Origin: Hawksworthiomyces lignivorus
Lineage: Eukaryota; Ascomycota; Sordariomycetes; Ophiostomatales; Ophiostomataceae
Length of the DNA stretch: 64,000 bases
Direction of reading: 5' to 3'
Assembly: GCA_002917075.1 (NCBI GenBank)
Contig: NTMA01000021.1
Location: forward strand, 496,001-560,000
Shown here: positions 1 to 10,621 of the stretch, in pieces
Layout: each line of letters starts with the position of its first letter
Position numbering within the stretch: position 1 is the stretch's first letter
Program-made: the position numbers and the translations under genes
Notes under the pieces: generated by a model
The model's input: only the letters and a program-made list of their open reading frames with translations
What the model was told of the DNA's origin: nothing
Databases searched by the model: none

Positions 1-1512
1 TCGTCATCCACTCGGCGTATGTCTGACTGACGTTGCACACCTGGTCTGCTGAGGGAGGGCATACTTTTTCTTTTCCAGCCTGGCGCTAATAGACGGAAAC
101 AGACTACGAGACGACGACCTGGCCTACCTCATCAGCATGAACATCAAAGATCTTCACAAGATGTGCCAGAAGCTGAAAGAAGATCGTCTGCTGGCATCGT
201 ATGGACTACCTTGCTGTCTCGTCATCATCTGTCATTGCCTTGTCTTGCTAACAAGCCGTGCTCTTCCCATCTCCAAAGACACTCGCGGTCAGAGCTTCGA
301 GAAGGACAGCAGCGCCCCAACAACCGCACCTACTACTACATCGACTACCGCCAGACCATTGACGCCATCAAATGGCGCGTCTATAAGATCGACAAGGACC
401 TGCAGGGCCCCGTCGTGCCGCCGAGCGAGAAGAAGGAGTACTTCTGCGACCGCTGCCACGCCGAGTGGACGCAGATGGAGGTCCTCGACAGCGTCGGCCC
501 CGAAGGCTTCCTGTGCCACCGCTGCGGCAGCGTGCTGCGCCACGGCGACAGCAGCCAGTCGGGCGGCCACGAGCGCAGCACGCGCATGAACAACCAGTTC
601 AAGTTCATCACCGACCTGCTGCCCAAGATCGACAGCGTCGTCATCCCGGACAACAACTTTGAGGTCGCCTTCAACAACAAGCGGCCGGTCCTGCGCGACG
701 CCACCCACCAGACCGCCGTCAGCGTCGGCGTCGACGCCATGAACCGCCCCACCGCCGTCAAGGGCCTGGCCAACACGGGACCCAGCACCCTCTCCGTGTC
801 CATCCAGGACGGCAGCGGGCCCTCGGAGGAGGAGAAGGCCGCTGAGCGCGCCCAGCGCGAGCGCGTCGCCGCCCAGAACGCCCTGCCCAGCTGGATGTCC
901 AACAGCACCATCACCGGCGAGGCCTTCAAGACCGACCTGGCCTCTTCAGGCGTCGCCAGCACCGACGACGACGTCAAGGACCCCACCATCAAGACCTCCA
1001 CCGACGCCAACGCCGAGGCCGCCATCGACGACTACTTCTCGCGCCTCAAGAAGCAGGCCGCCGAGGAGGCCCAGAAGAAGATGGCCGGCAGCGGCGGCAA
1101 CGATGACGAGGGCGACGACGATGACGAGGAGGAAGACGAAGAAGAGGAGGAGGAGTTTGAGGACGTCGTCCAGACCGGCAACAACTCTAGCGGCGCCGCG
1201 ACGCCCGCGAGCACCACTGGCCTGGCGCCACCGCCCCGGTCGGCCGTGCCCCTGGGCGGCGGCGTCAACAGCACCCTGCCTAAGGCGCCCTCGCCGCTGC
1301 GGCAGTCGTACTCGCAGTCGAGCCTGAAGCGCGAGGCCGACCATCCGAGCCCCACCGCCGGCTCGCCGGTGTCGCCGTCGCAGGATCGCTTGGCGAAGAA
1401 GATCAAGCTGGAAGAGGGGCCCGCGGCGCCGGCGGCGGTCTCGAAGCCGGTCATAAAGACCGAGGAGGAAGAGAGCGACGAAGACGAAGACATTGAGTTT
1501 GAGGACGTATGA
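1..1512 (+). CDS. TFA1: TFIIE alpha subunit (Tfa1), 5' end outside window
   Basis: General transcription factor IIE large subunit, which joins the RNA polymerase II pre-initiation complex and recruits and stimulates TFIIH in the nucleus. I read exons 1-16, 79-198 and 279-1512, with introns 17-78 and 199-278 (branch-like GCTAAC at 248); phases join without a break. The visible protein starts inside the winged-helix domain (VIHSALALIDGN, then KMCQKLKEDRLLAS) and continues through the YYYIDYRQTIDAIKWR segment into a C4 zinc ribbon (CDRC encoded near 445, CHRC near 514). The C-terminal half is low complexity, with an Asp/Glu tract (about 1100-1165) and an acidic tail ending FEDV, as in TFIIE-alpha. 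The start codon lies left of the window. Tail-to-tail with the next gene. Family assignment is firm. Confidence 0.93.
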
Positions 1513-2218
1513 CGCGCTGGGCCAGATGCTCGATACTCTTCACACAATTGTACCACCTTATCTCTGTATTTTATGATATATTATATACACATATAACCAA
1601 AAAGCGATGCCTTTGGCAAATATTGCTCTGGCGTTTACTGAAAAGAACAAACAAGGAGTGTTCCAAACAAAACAAAGACCATTTTTTCCCCTTTGCTCGC
1701 CATACTCTGGACCACATGGCGCCCCAAGTAGTCTTGACTTCTAGAGATTAGTCGTTTTGGCAGCACACTATCTTAAGAACGTGGCTCTATTCAAGATCTA
1801 TGACAAGAGAGGTATCGAGTAGAGTATGCTGTTTCGGTTCAGTACGTAGAATACACAATATATAAACAGGAAATAAATAGAAAGAACACGGCGTGTGTGG
1901 TGAAAACCATAAAATGGCAGCGTGGAACCGCCCGCCGCCGCTCAGCTCCCCTCGAATAAAAGAAGACTTCCACCATCCAAGTATCGTACCACTTCTGGTC
2001 GATGTAGATGCAACTCCTAATATGCTGGGACTCATTTATGTTATGGCCTTGTCTTTTCTTTTTACCTTGTCGCAAAAAGAAAATCAAAACACTAAACCAA
2101 CCCGACCAGACCCAATCAGATAAAGAGAGAAATAAAAACACATGCGAGAAACAAGAAAATGTTAAAAGTAGTGAATGGAGAGGAAACGGTTGTCTCGAGA
2201 GGAGAGAAACCCCCAGCC
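1513..2218. other. Convergent 3' intergenic region
   Basis: The 706 bases between the stops of TFIIE-alpha (+) and the ABC transporter (-). AT-rich with several AATAAA-like sites on both strands, as expected for two facing 3' UTRs. Open frames here are short and resemble nothing. No RNA gene seen. Confidence 0.6.
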
Positions 2219-4867
2219 CTAGTTCGTGGACTCGGGGGTGGCGGCCTTCCTCTTGCGGGGGCGGCGCTCGTCGTCGTCTTCGTCTTCTTCCTCCTCGAGC
2301 TCCTCCTCCTCCTCCTCTTCGGCCGCCTGCTCCTCCAGGTCCTCCTCGATCTCCTCCTTCTCTGTCAGGTGGCCGTCCTGCCGGTCCGAGGCCGCGGCCG
2401 CGGCGGGCACGTCGCCGCCGCTCATCTGCCACTCCATGAGGCGGCTAAAGGCGCTGTTCTTGTCGGCGCTGAGGTCGGCATAGCGGCCGGTCTCGGCGAC
2501 GGTGCCCTTGTTGCTCAGGACGATGATCTGGTCGGAGCGCTTGATGGTGGACAGGCGGTGGGCGATGGAGATGGTAGTGCTGCGGCCCTTGAGCAGGGCG
2601 GCCAGGGCGGCGTTGACGAGGGTCTCGGACTCGGCGTCGAGGGCGGACGTGGCCTCGTCGAGGATCAGAATGTCCGGGTCCTTGAGCAGGGCGCGGGCGA
2701 TGGCGATGCGCTGCTTCTGGCCGCCCGACAGCTGGGCGCCGCGCGGCCCCACGTGGGTGTCGAGGCCGTCGGGGAAGTCGCTGATGAACTGGCAGTTGGC
2801 CTTCTTGGCGGCGGCGATGATCTCGGCGCGGCCGGCGTTGGGCTTGCCGTAGGCGATGTTCTCGGCGATGGTGCCGGAGAACAGCACGGGCTCCTGGGCG
2901 ACCATGCCGATGCGGCGGCGCAGCGATTTCACGTTCATGGCGGCCACGTCGACGCCGTTGATGGTGATGCGGCCCTGCGTGGGGTCGTAGAAGCGCAGCA
3001 GCAGGCTGGCCACGGTCGACTTGCCGCCGCCCGAGGGCCCCACGATGCACACGTTGCTGCCCGAGGGGATCTCAAAGTCGAGCCCGTTGAAGATGGTGAC
3101 GGCTGGCCGCGTCGGGTAGGCAAAGGACACGCCGGAGAAGCGGATGGGACCCTGGGCCGACGTGACCTTGGCGCCGACCGTGGTGCGGATGCTGGGCTCG
3201 CGGTCCAGCAGCTCAAACAGACGCGTGGCGGCGCCGGCGCCCTTCATGAGCTCCGAGTAGAAGCCCGATACGCCGAACAGGCTGGACCCCGCAAATGCCG
3301 TGTACATCATAAATGACGTCAGGTCGCCGACGGACATCGACCCGTAGCGCACCAGGTTGCCGCCGACGATGAGCAGCGCCAGGATGGTCATGTTGCCGAA
3401 CCAGCCGTTGGCGCCAAAGTAGGTGGCGGAGATGAGGGCCTCGCGGCGGCCCAGCGCGAAGATCTTGCGCACCTGGCGGTTGTAGCGCGAGATCTCCTGC
3501 ACCTCGCCGGCGAAGGCCTGGCTCGTCTTGATGTTGCCCAGGCGCTCCTCGGCGATCTTGGTCAGCGTGCCCAGGTTGCGCTGGATGCGGCGCGAGATGT
3601 TGCGGATGACGCGGCCGTACAGCACGGCGCCGACGGCGATGGGTGGGAACATAATCAGTAGGATGGACGTCAGCTTGGGGCTCAGCCACAGCATGGCCAC
3701 CAGGCCGGCCGAGCCGCTGACCACGGCGCGCATGCCGTCCGACAGGTTCTGCGTGATGCTCTTGCCCACGATGACCGTGTCGGAGCTGAGCCGCGAGATC
3801 AGGTCGCCCACGCGGTTCGCGTCAAAGAACTCGGCGTCCTGCGTGTACGTGCGGCGGTACAGCTGCGCGCGGAGCCGCGACACAACGCGCTCGCCCACGA
3901 TGCGCAGGATGATGATGCGCAAGAAGCTCGACAGCGCGCCCACTGTCAGCACGGCGCCGAACGCCACGAAGAACTGGTTCAGCGTCAGCCCCAGCACCCG
4001 CACGTCGTCCACCGCGCCCTTGGTCGCCAGGTCCAGCAGCCGGCCCACCGAGAAAGGGATGGACATGGACACGCCCGACGAGAAGAGCAAGAACAGAAAC
4101 GCCACCGCCAGCCACCGGAACTCGGGCCGCGCGATGCTGATCAGCCGCCACACCTCGCTCAGCCCGGCCTTGTTCTGCGCCTTGCCCTCGCGCGACAGCC
4201 GCGCCTGCATGTTGACCTGCGTCGCCTTCTCCGCCTTCTCGCTGCGCTGGAACCCGTGCTTGCCTAGGTGGTCCTGCTCCGGCGCTGCCGCGCTCGCCTT
4301 CCCCGCGGCGGCGGCGACGGCGGCGGTCTCGACGACGACTGCCTTGGCCGCAGTGGCGGGAGGCGCCACCAGCTTGCTGTCGTCCCTGCTCTCCTGCCGC
4401 AGCTGCCGCGTTGTCGACATGCGGCGCAGCAGAGCCGCCGCTGCCGCCGCAGGCCCGCCTCCACAGGCGCCGCTGATCGGCCTGCCGGAGAAGGAGGATG
4501 ATCGGAGAAGTCCAGAGCAGGGCGGTATTGGGGACGAAGGCACCGCAGAATGGTTGATTTCTCTCCGGGTATACCTTGCCGTGATGCTTGCGTCTGCGGC
4601 AGCTCTTGTTGCCGAGAGAGCGCGCTGGAATGGGCGAGACGAGTGGGAGAGCTGGGAAGCGCGGGTGGGACCGGAGGGCAGGCTCCGATCAGAAAAGTGC
4701 CGCTGCTGCTGTTGCTGGTGCTGAATCTGCGGTATTATAAACGGCTGAGATGAGGCCGTCTGTGTTCCGAGCCAGCGGCCGCTGCCGCCATGGCTCACGC
4801 TGCCGCCGACTGCGGTACGCCCCCGGAGCTGCAGCGCACCCTGGCGCCGCAACGCCCCGGAGACCAT
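2219..4867 (-). CDS. MDL1: Mitochondrial ABC half-transporter, Mdl1/ABCB10-like
   Basis: Single-exon half-size ABC exporter of 882 residues. The N-terminus is Arg/Ser/Ala-rich with few acidic residues, fitting a mitochondrial presequence; an internal Met at 4420 (residue 150, MSTTRQLRQ) is an alternative start. The type I ABC transmembrane domain spans about residues 235-520. The nucleotide-binding domain has Walker A GPSGGGKST (about 609-617), signature LSGGQKQR (about 709), Walker B ILILDEATSALD (about 730) and an H-loop in IAHRLST (about 766). Yeast Mdl1 exports peptides from the mitochondrial matrix; the close fit of the TMD and NBD to the Mdl1/TAP/ABCB10 branch suggests a similar role here. 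Odd: the last 45 or so residues are an acidic run (EEEEEEELEEEEDEDDDE) followed by a basic RRPRKRK patch. The substrate is inferred only. Confidence 0.88.
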   Translation of the reverse strand: MVSGALRRQGALQLRGRTAVGGSVSHGGSGRWLGTQTASSQPFIIPQIQHQQQQQRHFSDRSLPSGPTRASQLSHSSRPFQRALSATRAAADASITARYTRREINHSAVPSSPIPPCSGLLRSSSFSGRPISGACGGGPAAAAAALLRRMSTTRQLRQESRDDSKLVAPPATAAKAVVVETAAVAAAAGKASAAAPEQDHLGKHGFQRSEKAEKATQVNMQARLSREGKAQNKAGLSEVWRLISIARPEFRWLAVAFLFLLFSSGVSMSIPFSVGRLLDLATKGAVDDVRVLGLTLNQFFVAFGAVLTVGALSSFLRIIILRIVGERVVSRLRAQLYRRTYTQDAEFFDANRVGDLISRLSSDTVIVGKSITQNLSDGMRAVVSGSAGLVAMLWLSPKLTSILLIMFPPIAVGAVLYGRVIRNISRRIQRNLGTLTKIAEERLGNIKTSQAFAGEVQEISRYNRQVRKIFALGRREALISATYFGANGWFGNMTILALLIVGGNLVRYGSMSVGDLTSFMMYTAFAGSSLFGVSGFYSELMKGAGAATRLFELLDREPSIRTTVGAKVTSAQGPIRFSGVSFAYPTRPAVTIFNGLDFEIPSGSNVCIVGPSGGGKSTVASLLLRFYDPTQGRITINGVDVAAMNVKSLRRRIGMVAQEPVLFSGTIAENIAYGKPNAGRAEIIAAAKKANCQFISDFPDGLDTHVGPRGAQLSGGQKQRIAIARALLKDPDILILDEATSALDAESETLVNAALAALLKGRSTTISIAHRLSTIKRSDQIIVLSNKGTVAETGRYADLSADKNSAFSRLMEWQMSGGDVPAAAAASDRQDGHLTEKEEIEEDLEEQAAEEEEEEELEEEEDEDDDERRPRKRKAATPESTN

Positions 4868-5690
4868 GGCAAGAGTTCAAAGTCTCGTACAGGCCCAATG
4901 GCCGGTACAAGATGCTTCTGTAACGAATCGGCTAGCTATGATAGCTCTTTTCTAGCTGGTTGTCTTTCATCTGCTGGGGGCTTTTGGTGATTGACAGTTG
5001 AAGTTGAAGCTCTATGATTTGCGACTTCCCCGTATGGTTAAAGAAAAAAAATGAGCAAAAGCGGGATAGGGTAAAAACCGAGCAGATTTACCACGGACAT
5101 ATCGCTGTACGAGGGCATTTCGTCATATTATGCTGCATAAGCCTGCCCTCCTTCTCTTTTAAGACCGAGGTCCTTGCGCTACAACGCTGTTAGCTCCGCC
5201 AGTTAGTAAGGCAGCGGAGTAACCCCTCCATCCGCTGTAGCTCGGCCGCCCACGCTGTGCATGCGCCTGTACGAATCCGAGATGGAACCTGCAGCAGCAG
5301 CTCGGCACTTGCTACGAGCCGCTAATGCTGGCGTATGAGAACAGCTTCACGTACCACATGTGTGTGTCTCGACACGTCTACGACAAAGCAGAATAGCAAT
5401 CCTTTTCTTTGAGCGGGACGATGAACTTGGCATTTCTTATCCTTTTCTGAAGATATCTACTATCTACTATGAGCTGAAGTTAAATATACACTAATGAGAC
5501 ACATAAAAGCCAAAGAGTTCCTGCTGGGAAAGTAGCCTCCGAATGGCGCCAATATACGGCGAAAAAGAAAAGAAAAAAAAACAAAAAAGAATAAGAATAA
5601 AAAAAAATTGGAACAGGATACCAAAGAATATGCATGCCAAGCCGTAGACATTATCCTCGTTAAAAAGCAAAATCAAAATACTCGTCGGCC
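4868..5690. other. Intergenic: Mdl1-like promoter and Rtt103-like 3' flank
   Basis: Between two minus-strand genes. The part next to 4868 should hold the Mdl1-like promoter; 5560-5610 is an A-rich tract next to the Rtt103-like stop that can serve its 3' end. No convincing ORF, tRNA or repeat seen. Confidence 0.5.
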
Positions 5691-7199
5691 TCAAGCTGCC
5701 TGGCTGTCCTTCAAGAGCGTCTCTGCAACATCGGCATCAATGCCGTCGTCTAGGTCGGGCACCTCGTCCGGATTTAGTCGACGACGCTTATTAGAGCCGT
5801 TTGTCGACACAGGTGCGGCCTGAGATGCCAAGTGCGAGAGAATGTCCATTCCAGAAACAGAAGACGTCGCCGTCGGTACGGCTGGTGGCGGCGCTGATGC
5901 ATGATCGTCCGTCGTTGGTTGATCTTTGGTCTCGTCCGCTGATGGCTCGCCGCCAGGGTACACCGGCTCATCCAGCTCGTCAGTGTCATTTGGCGGAGGC
6001 GTCAGAGCTTCTATCTCTGGCCGTGGGGGCTCCTGTAATGTGCCGGCACTAGCGCTTGCTCCTGGCGTGTGGTTGTCCATACCGTTGAGGCCTTTCAGGA
6101 TCTTGTCTTCCACAGCCTGCTTTTTGCCATCGATGAGAGAGCGGCGCTCTTTTAGCTCCGCCAGCTGCCGCAGATCTGCCTCGAGGGCCTTCTGAGCCTG
6201 CATGTGCAGGCTAGCAAGCGACTCTGCCAACTTGGTGCGCTCGTCGATCAGCTTTGCGAGAGCTTCTTCTGCATGGCCCAGCGTCTTTTGAAGCCCATTC
6301 AGGCGCGCTGCGTGTACCGAATCCGCCGGCGGTGGGTTGTTCATGATTATTTGAAAGTCTGTGTCGGCCTTGCTGACACTTCCTTGAGTGGATAGCAAAA
6401 GCTTGGTGACATTTTGTTGCGGCGCTACGAGGGGCGTCAGCTCGGGGGGGAAAGACGCCGCCGGCGCAGCTGGACTTGAGCCAGAACCAAAGATTGATCC
6501 GCCAAACCCGGAGCGTGATGTGCCTTTGGCTTTATCGAGTTCTGTGTCGTTCCGACAGTGTCAGTAAGATGATTGTGCTTTGCCGCCGAAGCGGCCTATT
6601 TCTCGTAGCCTAATTATGGGCGTGTAGCATACCTTCGATTCGGTTTTCCACTGCTGCTTGGATCGGTGCTTCAAAGATGGATCTGTCGTGCCAGACATCG
6701 ACTACGCGGCGCAGCTTGGACTGTACCTCCGAAGGAGCTCCTTTGTATGCAGATGCTATTGCCTCAGCGATCACCGGCGAGAAAGCCACAACAAAGTCCT
6801 CCTTGTGCCGAGCCTTGGATTGTTGCGTTACTTCTGTAGACAAACAAATAACACATGTCAGAACACATTGTCTCTTGGAATGGACTGGCCTCTCTATCTT
6901 TATTTATTGAATTGTGTCCGCAAACCCACCATTGGCAAGATAAACCAGGTTCAGCCGCTTGGGGCTCGGGGAGTCTTTCAGTCTCTGAAACCAGAGCTGC
7001 ACCGTCCGTTCCGCGTGTCGCCTATTGCCAGACCACATCTGTTAGCTTACTATATCTAGCTGAGCATAGGAATTAGGTAGTTCCAGTGAATCCAATCGTA
7101 CCGATGAAACATGATCCATTGCGCCGCAGTCGCAATGCTATCATGGGTCTCGTTCAGAGCGGACAGCTTTGCCAAGACAGCGTCGTCTGTGTATGCCAT
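5691..7199 (-). CDS. RTT103: CID-domain RNA Pol II termination factor, Rtt103/RPRD1-like
   Basis: Predicted to bind the phosphorylated CTD of RNA polymerase II through an N-terminal CID and act in transcription termination and 3'-end processing. Exons (minus strand): 7102-7199, 6930-7021, 6633-6833, 5691-6541; total 413 residues, all junctions in phase, with GCTAAC and TTACTGAC branch-like sites. The CID covers about residues 1-130: MAYTDDAVLAKLSALNET at the start, then RLNLVYLANEVTQQSKARHK, the typical Rtt103/RPRD core. A coiled coil follows (about 195-280, RLNGLQKTLGHAEEALAKL), which in RPRD proteins mediates dimerisation. The tail is Pro/Ser/Asp-rich with an NKRRRLNPDE basic patch. Coiled coil after a CID argues for Rtt103/RPRD rather than Pcf11 or Nrd1. 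Shares a divergent promoter region with clathrin light chain. Confidence 0.88.
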
Positions 7200-8120
7200 T
7201 TTTGAAAGGATTCGTAGTGAGCGGGCCGCAGAGCTTCGGTAAGGTGAAAGATGAGAAAAAGGAAGAAGAAGCAGGATCTCTCTTTGCTGCGCTGCTGAGG
7301 AAGCGCGCTCGGCAACGCAGGGAGTTCTACCGTCTCGATGTCGTGTTCAATGCGGACGATGGCTTGGAGGTGAGATCGCTCCGACCGGGAGTTACAACGA
7401 AGTCGCTTATTGTTTTGTATTCTTCGCTCCTCTCAGGCCTTATGCTATCCCCGCGCGCGCCCCTTAAATGACCTTTACAAGCGAAAGAATTGTCTGTCGG
7501 CAATGGGGAGCTGACGACGCCGTAATGTCCTGTACGATCTTCAACAAAAACAGCTGGGCCTGATTCGGTATTCGCTTAGAGACTACGCCAACAAGACCTG
7601 CTGCCAACGGAAGAACATACGCCAAGGTTTACTCGTCGATATATGCGCCTATGCTGTGTCAAAGGGGACGAGCTCCGAGGAAAACGGGAGAGTAACGATG
7701 TGCGTTTGAGAAGGCCTTGTTAGAATTGTTCCCTGCAAAACAGCTGTCGCAGCTAAATCGAGCGCGGTGGACAGCTCATGTTCCAGCTAGTCTATATCAG
7801 GCTTAGTGCAATATGTATGGGCGGCTGGCGCATATGAATAAGTGAATAATAATTCGTTTAAAGGGAAATGCAGCAAACCGTCACTTATCCAATCAAACCA
7901 GGTAAAGGGAAATGCCATTTCGACAGCAAACGGCCATCTCGTCCAAGTAAACACCGCTTCTCCCATCTCTTGTCAGGAAAAGAAACCTGGCTGGTTCCCT
8001 TGATCAAATTCTATCTCGAATCGATTCTGTTTTCCGAATCGGCATACTTTCCCCTTGCTTCCGAACAACGACGAATCCGCCCCTTTTCCTAGCTCGACTG
8101 CCTAGCACCATACTTTAACC
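7200..8120. promoter_or_regulatory. Divergent promoter region, RTT103-like / CLC1
   Basis: 921 bases between two divergent start codons. It holds a 13-base direct repeat, TAAAGGGAAATGC, at 7859-7871 and 7903-7915 and a CCAATCA box at about 7889, all 200-260 bases before the clathrin light chain start. Short ORFs here resemble no protein I know. Promoter function is inferred from position. Confidence 0.5.
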
Positions 8121-8983
8121 ATGGCGGACAGATTCCCATCGCTGGAGGACTTTGATTCTGGTGGTACGCGCAACAATCAACCTACCCTTGTATTTTATTT
8201 GGCTTCCCTGTATCTTTGCTAACTTGGTTCCGTTTCTTCCGACGCTTTAGCCCAGACAGACATCAAGGAGACCAGCCTCGATGCTTCTGCCGACGACTTC
8301 CTGGCCCGCGAGCGGGCTGCGCTAGGCGATGATGCCAACCAGTTCACTACGCCCGGAGACAGCGCAGCATTCGCTACCGGGGATGACGACCTTCTCGGCG
8401 GCGGCGGCGACAATCTAGCCACGAGCCAGTTCGAGAGCAGCTTCCCCGATCTGTCGGCTCAGAATCAGGTACGATGCGTCTGCTGCACCTTCTCTCACTA
8501 ACGCATTCTTTGCATGCTGACGAACCCCCCCCCCCCCAGACGTCAAACACTACCATTACCGGCCCGTCAGTAAGCTACAACTCGGGCTTTGCCACCACCG
8601 TCGAGGACGAGGAGGAGCCCGACGTCATCAAGGTCTGGCGGCAGAAGCGGGACGAGCAGAATGCTAAGCGCGCCGAGCAGTTCGCCCAGCAGCGGCAGGA
8701 GACCGTGGCCGAGGCGCAGCGCAACATTGACGACTTCTACGACAACTACAACAACAAGAAGGAGAAGGTCATCAGTCAGACCCGTCGGGAAGCCGAGCAG
8801 TTCCTCAGCAGCCGCGACGACGTCACGTCGGGCGGCACCAGCTGGGAGCGCATCGCCAAGATCGTCGACGTCTCCGGAAAGGGCGCAAAGGGCGGCGCCT
8901 CCGGCTCCGGCAAGGAGCGCTTCCGCGAACTGCTGATGAGCCTGCGCAAGGACGAGAAGGCGCCGGGTGCCGAAGGCTACTAG
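8121..8983 (+). CDS. CLC1: Clathrin light chain
   Basis: Regulatory light chain that binds the clathrin heavy-chain hub on coated vesicles at the plasma membrane and trans-Golgi/endosomes. Exons 8121-8163, 8251-8468, 8540-8983; 234 residues. The N-terminus MADRFPSLEDFDS and the acidic first third are typical of fungal light chains. The central heavy-chain-binding helix begins around DVIKVWRQKRDEQNAKR and runs through the AEQFAQQRQETVAEAQRNID region; the C-terminal block GGTSWERIAKIVD is a family hallmark. The second intron ends in a C13 homopolymer (8525-8537) directly before its AG acceptor, an unusual polypyrimidine tract. Convergent with COX7. Confidence 0.95.
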
Positions 8984-9558
8984 GAGATAGCCTTCAAGAG
9001 CATGGAATCGTGTCACGGCAATTCCATACACCATTTTACCACGTCTGCATACAAACTCAGCACATCCAATCTCGGCGGCCCTCTGCTCTGAAACCCGGAG
9101 AGCGAGACGCACAACAGCACTGGGAGAAGCAGGGTGAGAGAAGAGAGGAAGGGGGCCCCTCTGCAACTCATGAGTGAAACTATGGGGAAGACCGCATGTA
9201 TACTATTATAAAAAGGCCAGATGGGAGGTTGATTGAGGGTATCGACGCATATCCTCGGGTTTTCTTTGTTCTTTGTTCTTCTTTTTGTTCGTTAGCAGTT
9301 ATAAAATCATCATAATTCCAAGGCAGTGATCCCTCGCAATTAGTTCTTTCACAATGGTTCTTTCACAATAAGCAGGTCACTGGCGCATTTACGAGGTCAC
9401 AGCACCCTTAGGCGATGCTTTTGAAGATGTTTCAAAGTCACCACATATACAATTCTATTTCCCTGCTCCTATACTGCTGATGTACATGATGCAGGGAGAC
9501 TTCCTTCTCCTCGTCTAAGAATTTCCTCTCCAACTGCCCTGCCAGGATCTCGGAACAT
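8984..9558. other. Convergent 3' intergenic region CLC1 / COX7
   Basis: Two facing 3' UTRs. It contains a 13-base direct repeat GTTCTTTCACAAT at 9343-9355 and 9357-9369 and a T-rich stretch at 9258-9290. No ORF or RNA gene recognised. Confidence 0.5.
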
Positions 9559-10169
9559 TTAGAAGAAAGAGTTATAGCCAAGAACCTTGCGGCCCATACC
9601 GTATGTGGTAGCTATGAAGATGCGCGTCAGTAGGGACAGGACAAGAAACCACAACGTCTGGAAGATCGTGCTGGGGGGGAAGAACTAACCGGCGGCGGTT
9701 CCGTACAGAAGGAAGAGGTAAGGAGTCAGCAGCAGGCGGCTGCGGGGGTTCTGTTCCTCAATTAGCTTCTGGTCGAGAAAATCGCATCGGAAATTCGTCA
9801 AATCATAAAGGGGCTCGAAGGGCCGTGAAGTAAAGACGTACAATGTTCCAGATGCGGGTGTGTCCCTTGTAGGCAGCCTGGTAGGTGCGCTGGAACTGGG
9901 GGACCTTGTTGGGGTTGTCGATGAGACTGTATGTGCAAAGTCGAAGTCAGCAATACGTTCCCAAGGGTGCAATTTTTGTCTCTCGCGCATTCATCGCTAG
10001 TCCGTCATTGCTATCGTCATCGTCATCGACCATTGGTACACTCATTGCCGTCGTCGTCCGTATCGCGAACAGTATATCCCTCGCGCCGGAGCATCGGGAA
10101 GCTGCACTCGTCGGCAGCCATTGGAAGCAACGGAAGCTGCAATTAAGCAGAGAGACAAACTCACCCCAT
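9559..10169 (-). CDS. COX7: Cytochrome c oxidase subunit 7 (COX7A-type)
   Basis: Small nuclear-encoded subunit of respiratory complex IV in the mitochondrial inner membrane. The gene is missed if only long ORFs are considered: I assemble exons (minus) 10165-10169, 9842-9926, 9690-9768 and 9559-9611, giving 73 residues. The protein reads MGLIDNPNKVPQFQRTYQAA, then KGHTRIWNIKLIEEQNPRSR, a single hydrophobic span LLLTPYLFLLYGTAAATTYG and a C-terminus GRKVLGYNSFF. The NPRSR motif immediately before the membrane helix matches fungal Cox7 and animal COX7A. The first coding exon is only five bases (ATGGG), followed by a good GTGAGT donor; the last intron has a CTACTGACG branch-like site. The divergent neighbour is also a predicted mitochondrial protein. 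Confidence 0.88.
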
Positions 10170-10621
10170 TGTGACAGTTGGATACGGTAGAAATGAAAAT
10201 TGGTAGATGAGGATAACGGTGTTGTTGACGTTGTTCTGTGTGGTTGACGTATGTGCGAGAAGGTGGTTCGATCAGTCAGAAAGCTTTTGATTGAGGGAGT
10301 TGTCACCCGAGGGAGAACGGAGTGAGGGAATCGGAATATCGTCTGTTCCGATTGGCTGGAGGACAAGTGGTGACTAAGCTTTATTTTTTAGTGGAAACCA
10401 CGCTGTGAATTGCAGCTATAGCACTAAATTAATAGGCACAAGAAAAAAGTAGACGCGAAGATAGTAAAAAAAACGGCATCCGATCACATTCGTCTTTTCC
10501 GTAGAGCCTCACAATATACGAAATTTCTCCCGATGCGTCAATGGGTATCTTTCCGTGGACCAGTGCCATGGTAGCTTATTTGTGGCAGAACGGTTTGCCA
10601 GCGCCTCCAAGACCGTAAGCA
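10170..10621. promoter_or_regulatory. Divergent promoter region COX7 / PPR-like gene
   Basis: 452 bases between divergent start codons of two predicted mitochondrial genes. A T-rich/A-rich core lies near 10380-10475. No specific binding site can be named with confidence. Confidence 0.45.

Noticed and set aside
3528..4724. 398-codon plus-strand ORF opposite the Mdl1-like gene (and 2159-3316)
   Set aside because: Both overlap conserved ABC transporter domains on the minus strand and show no family features.
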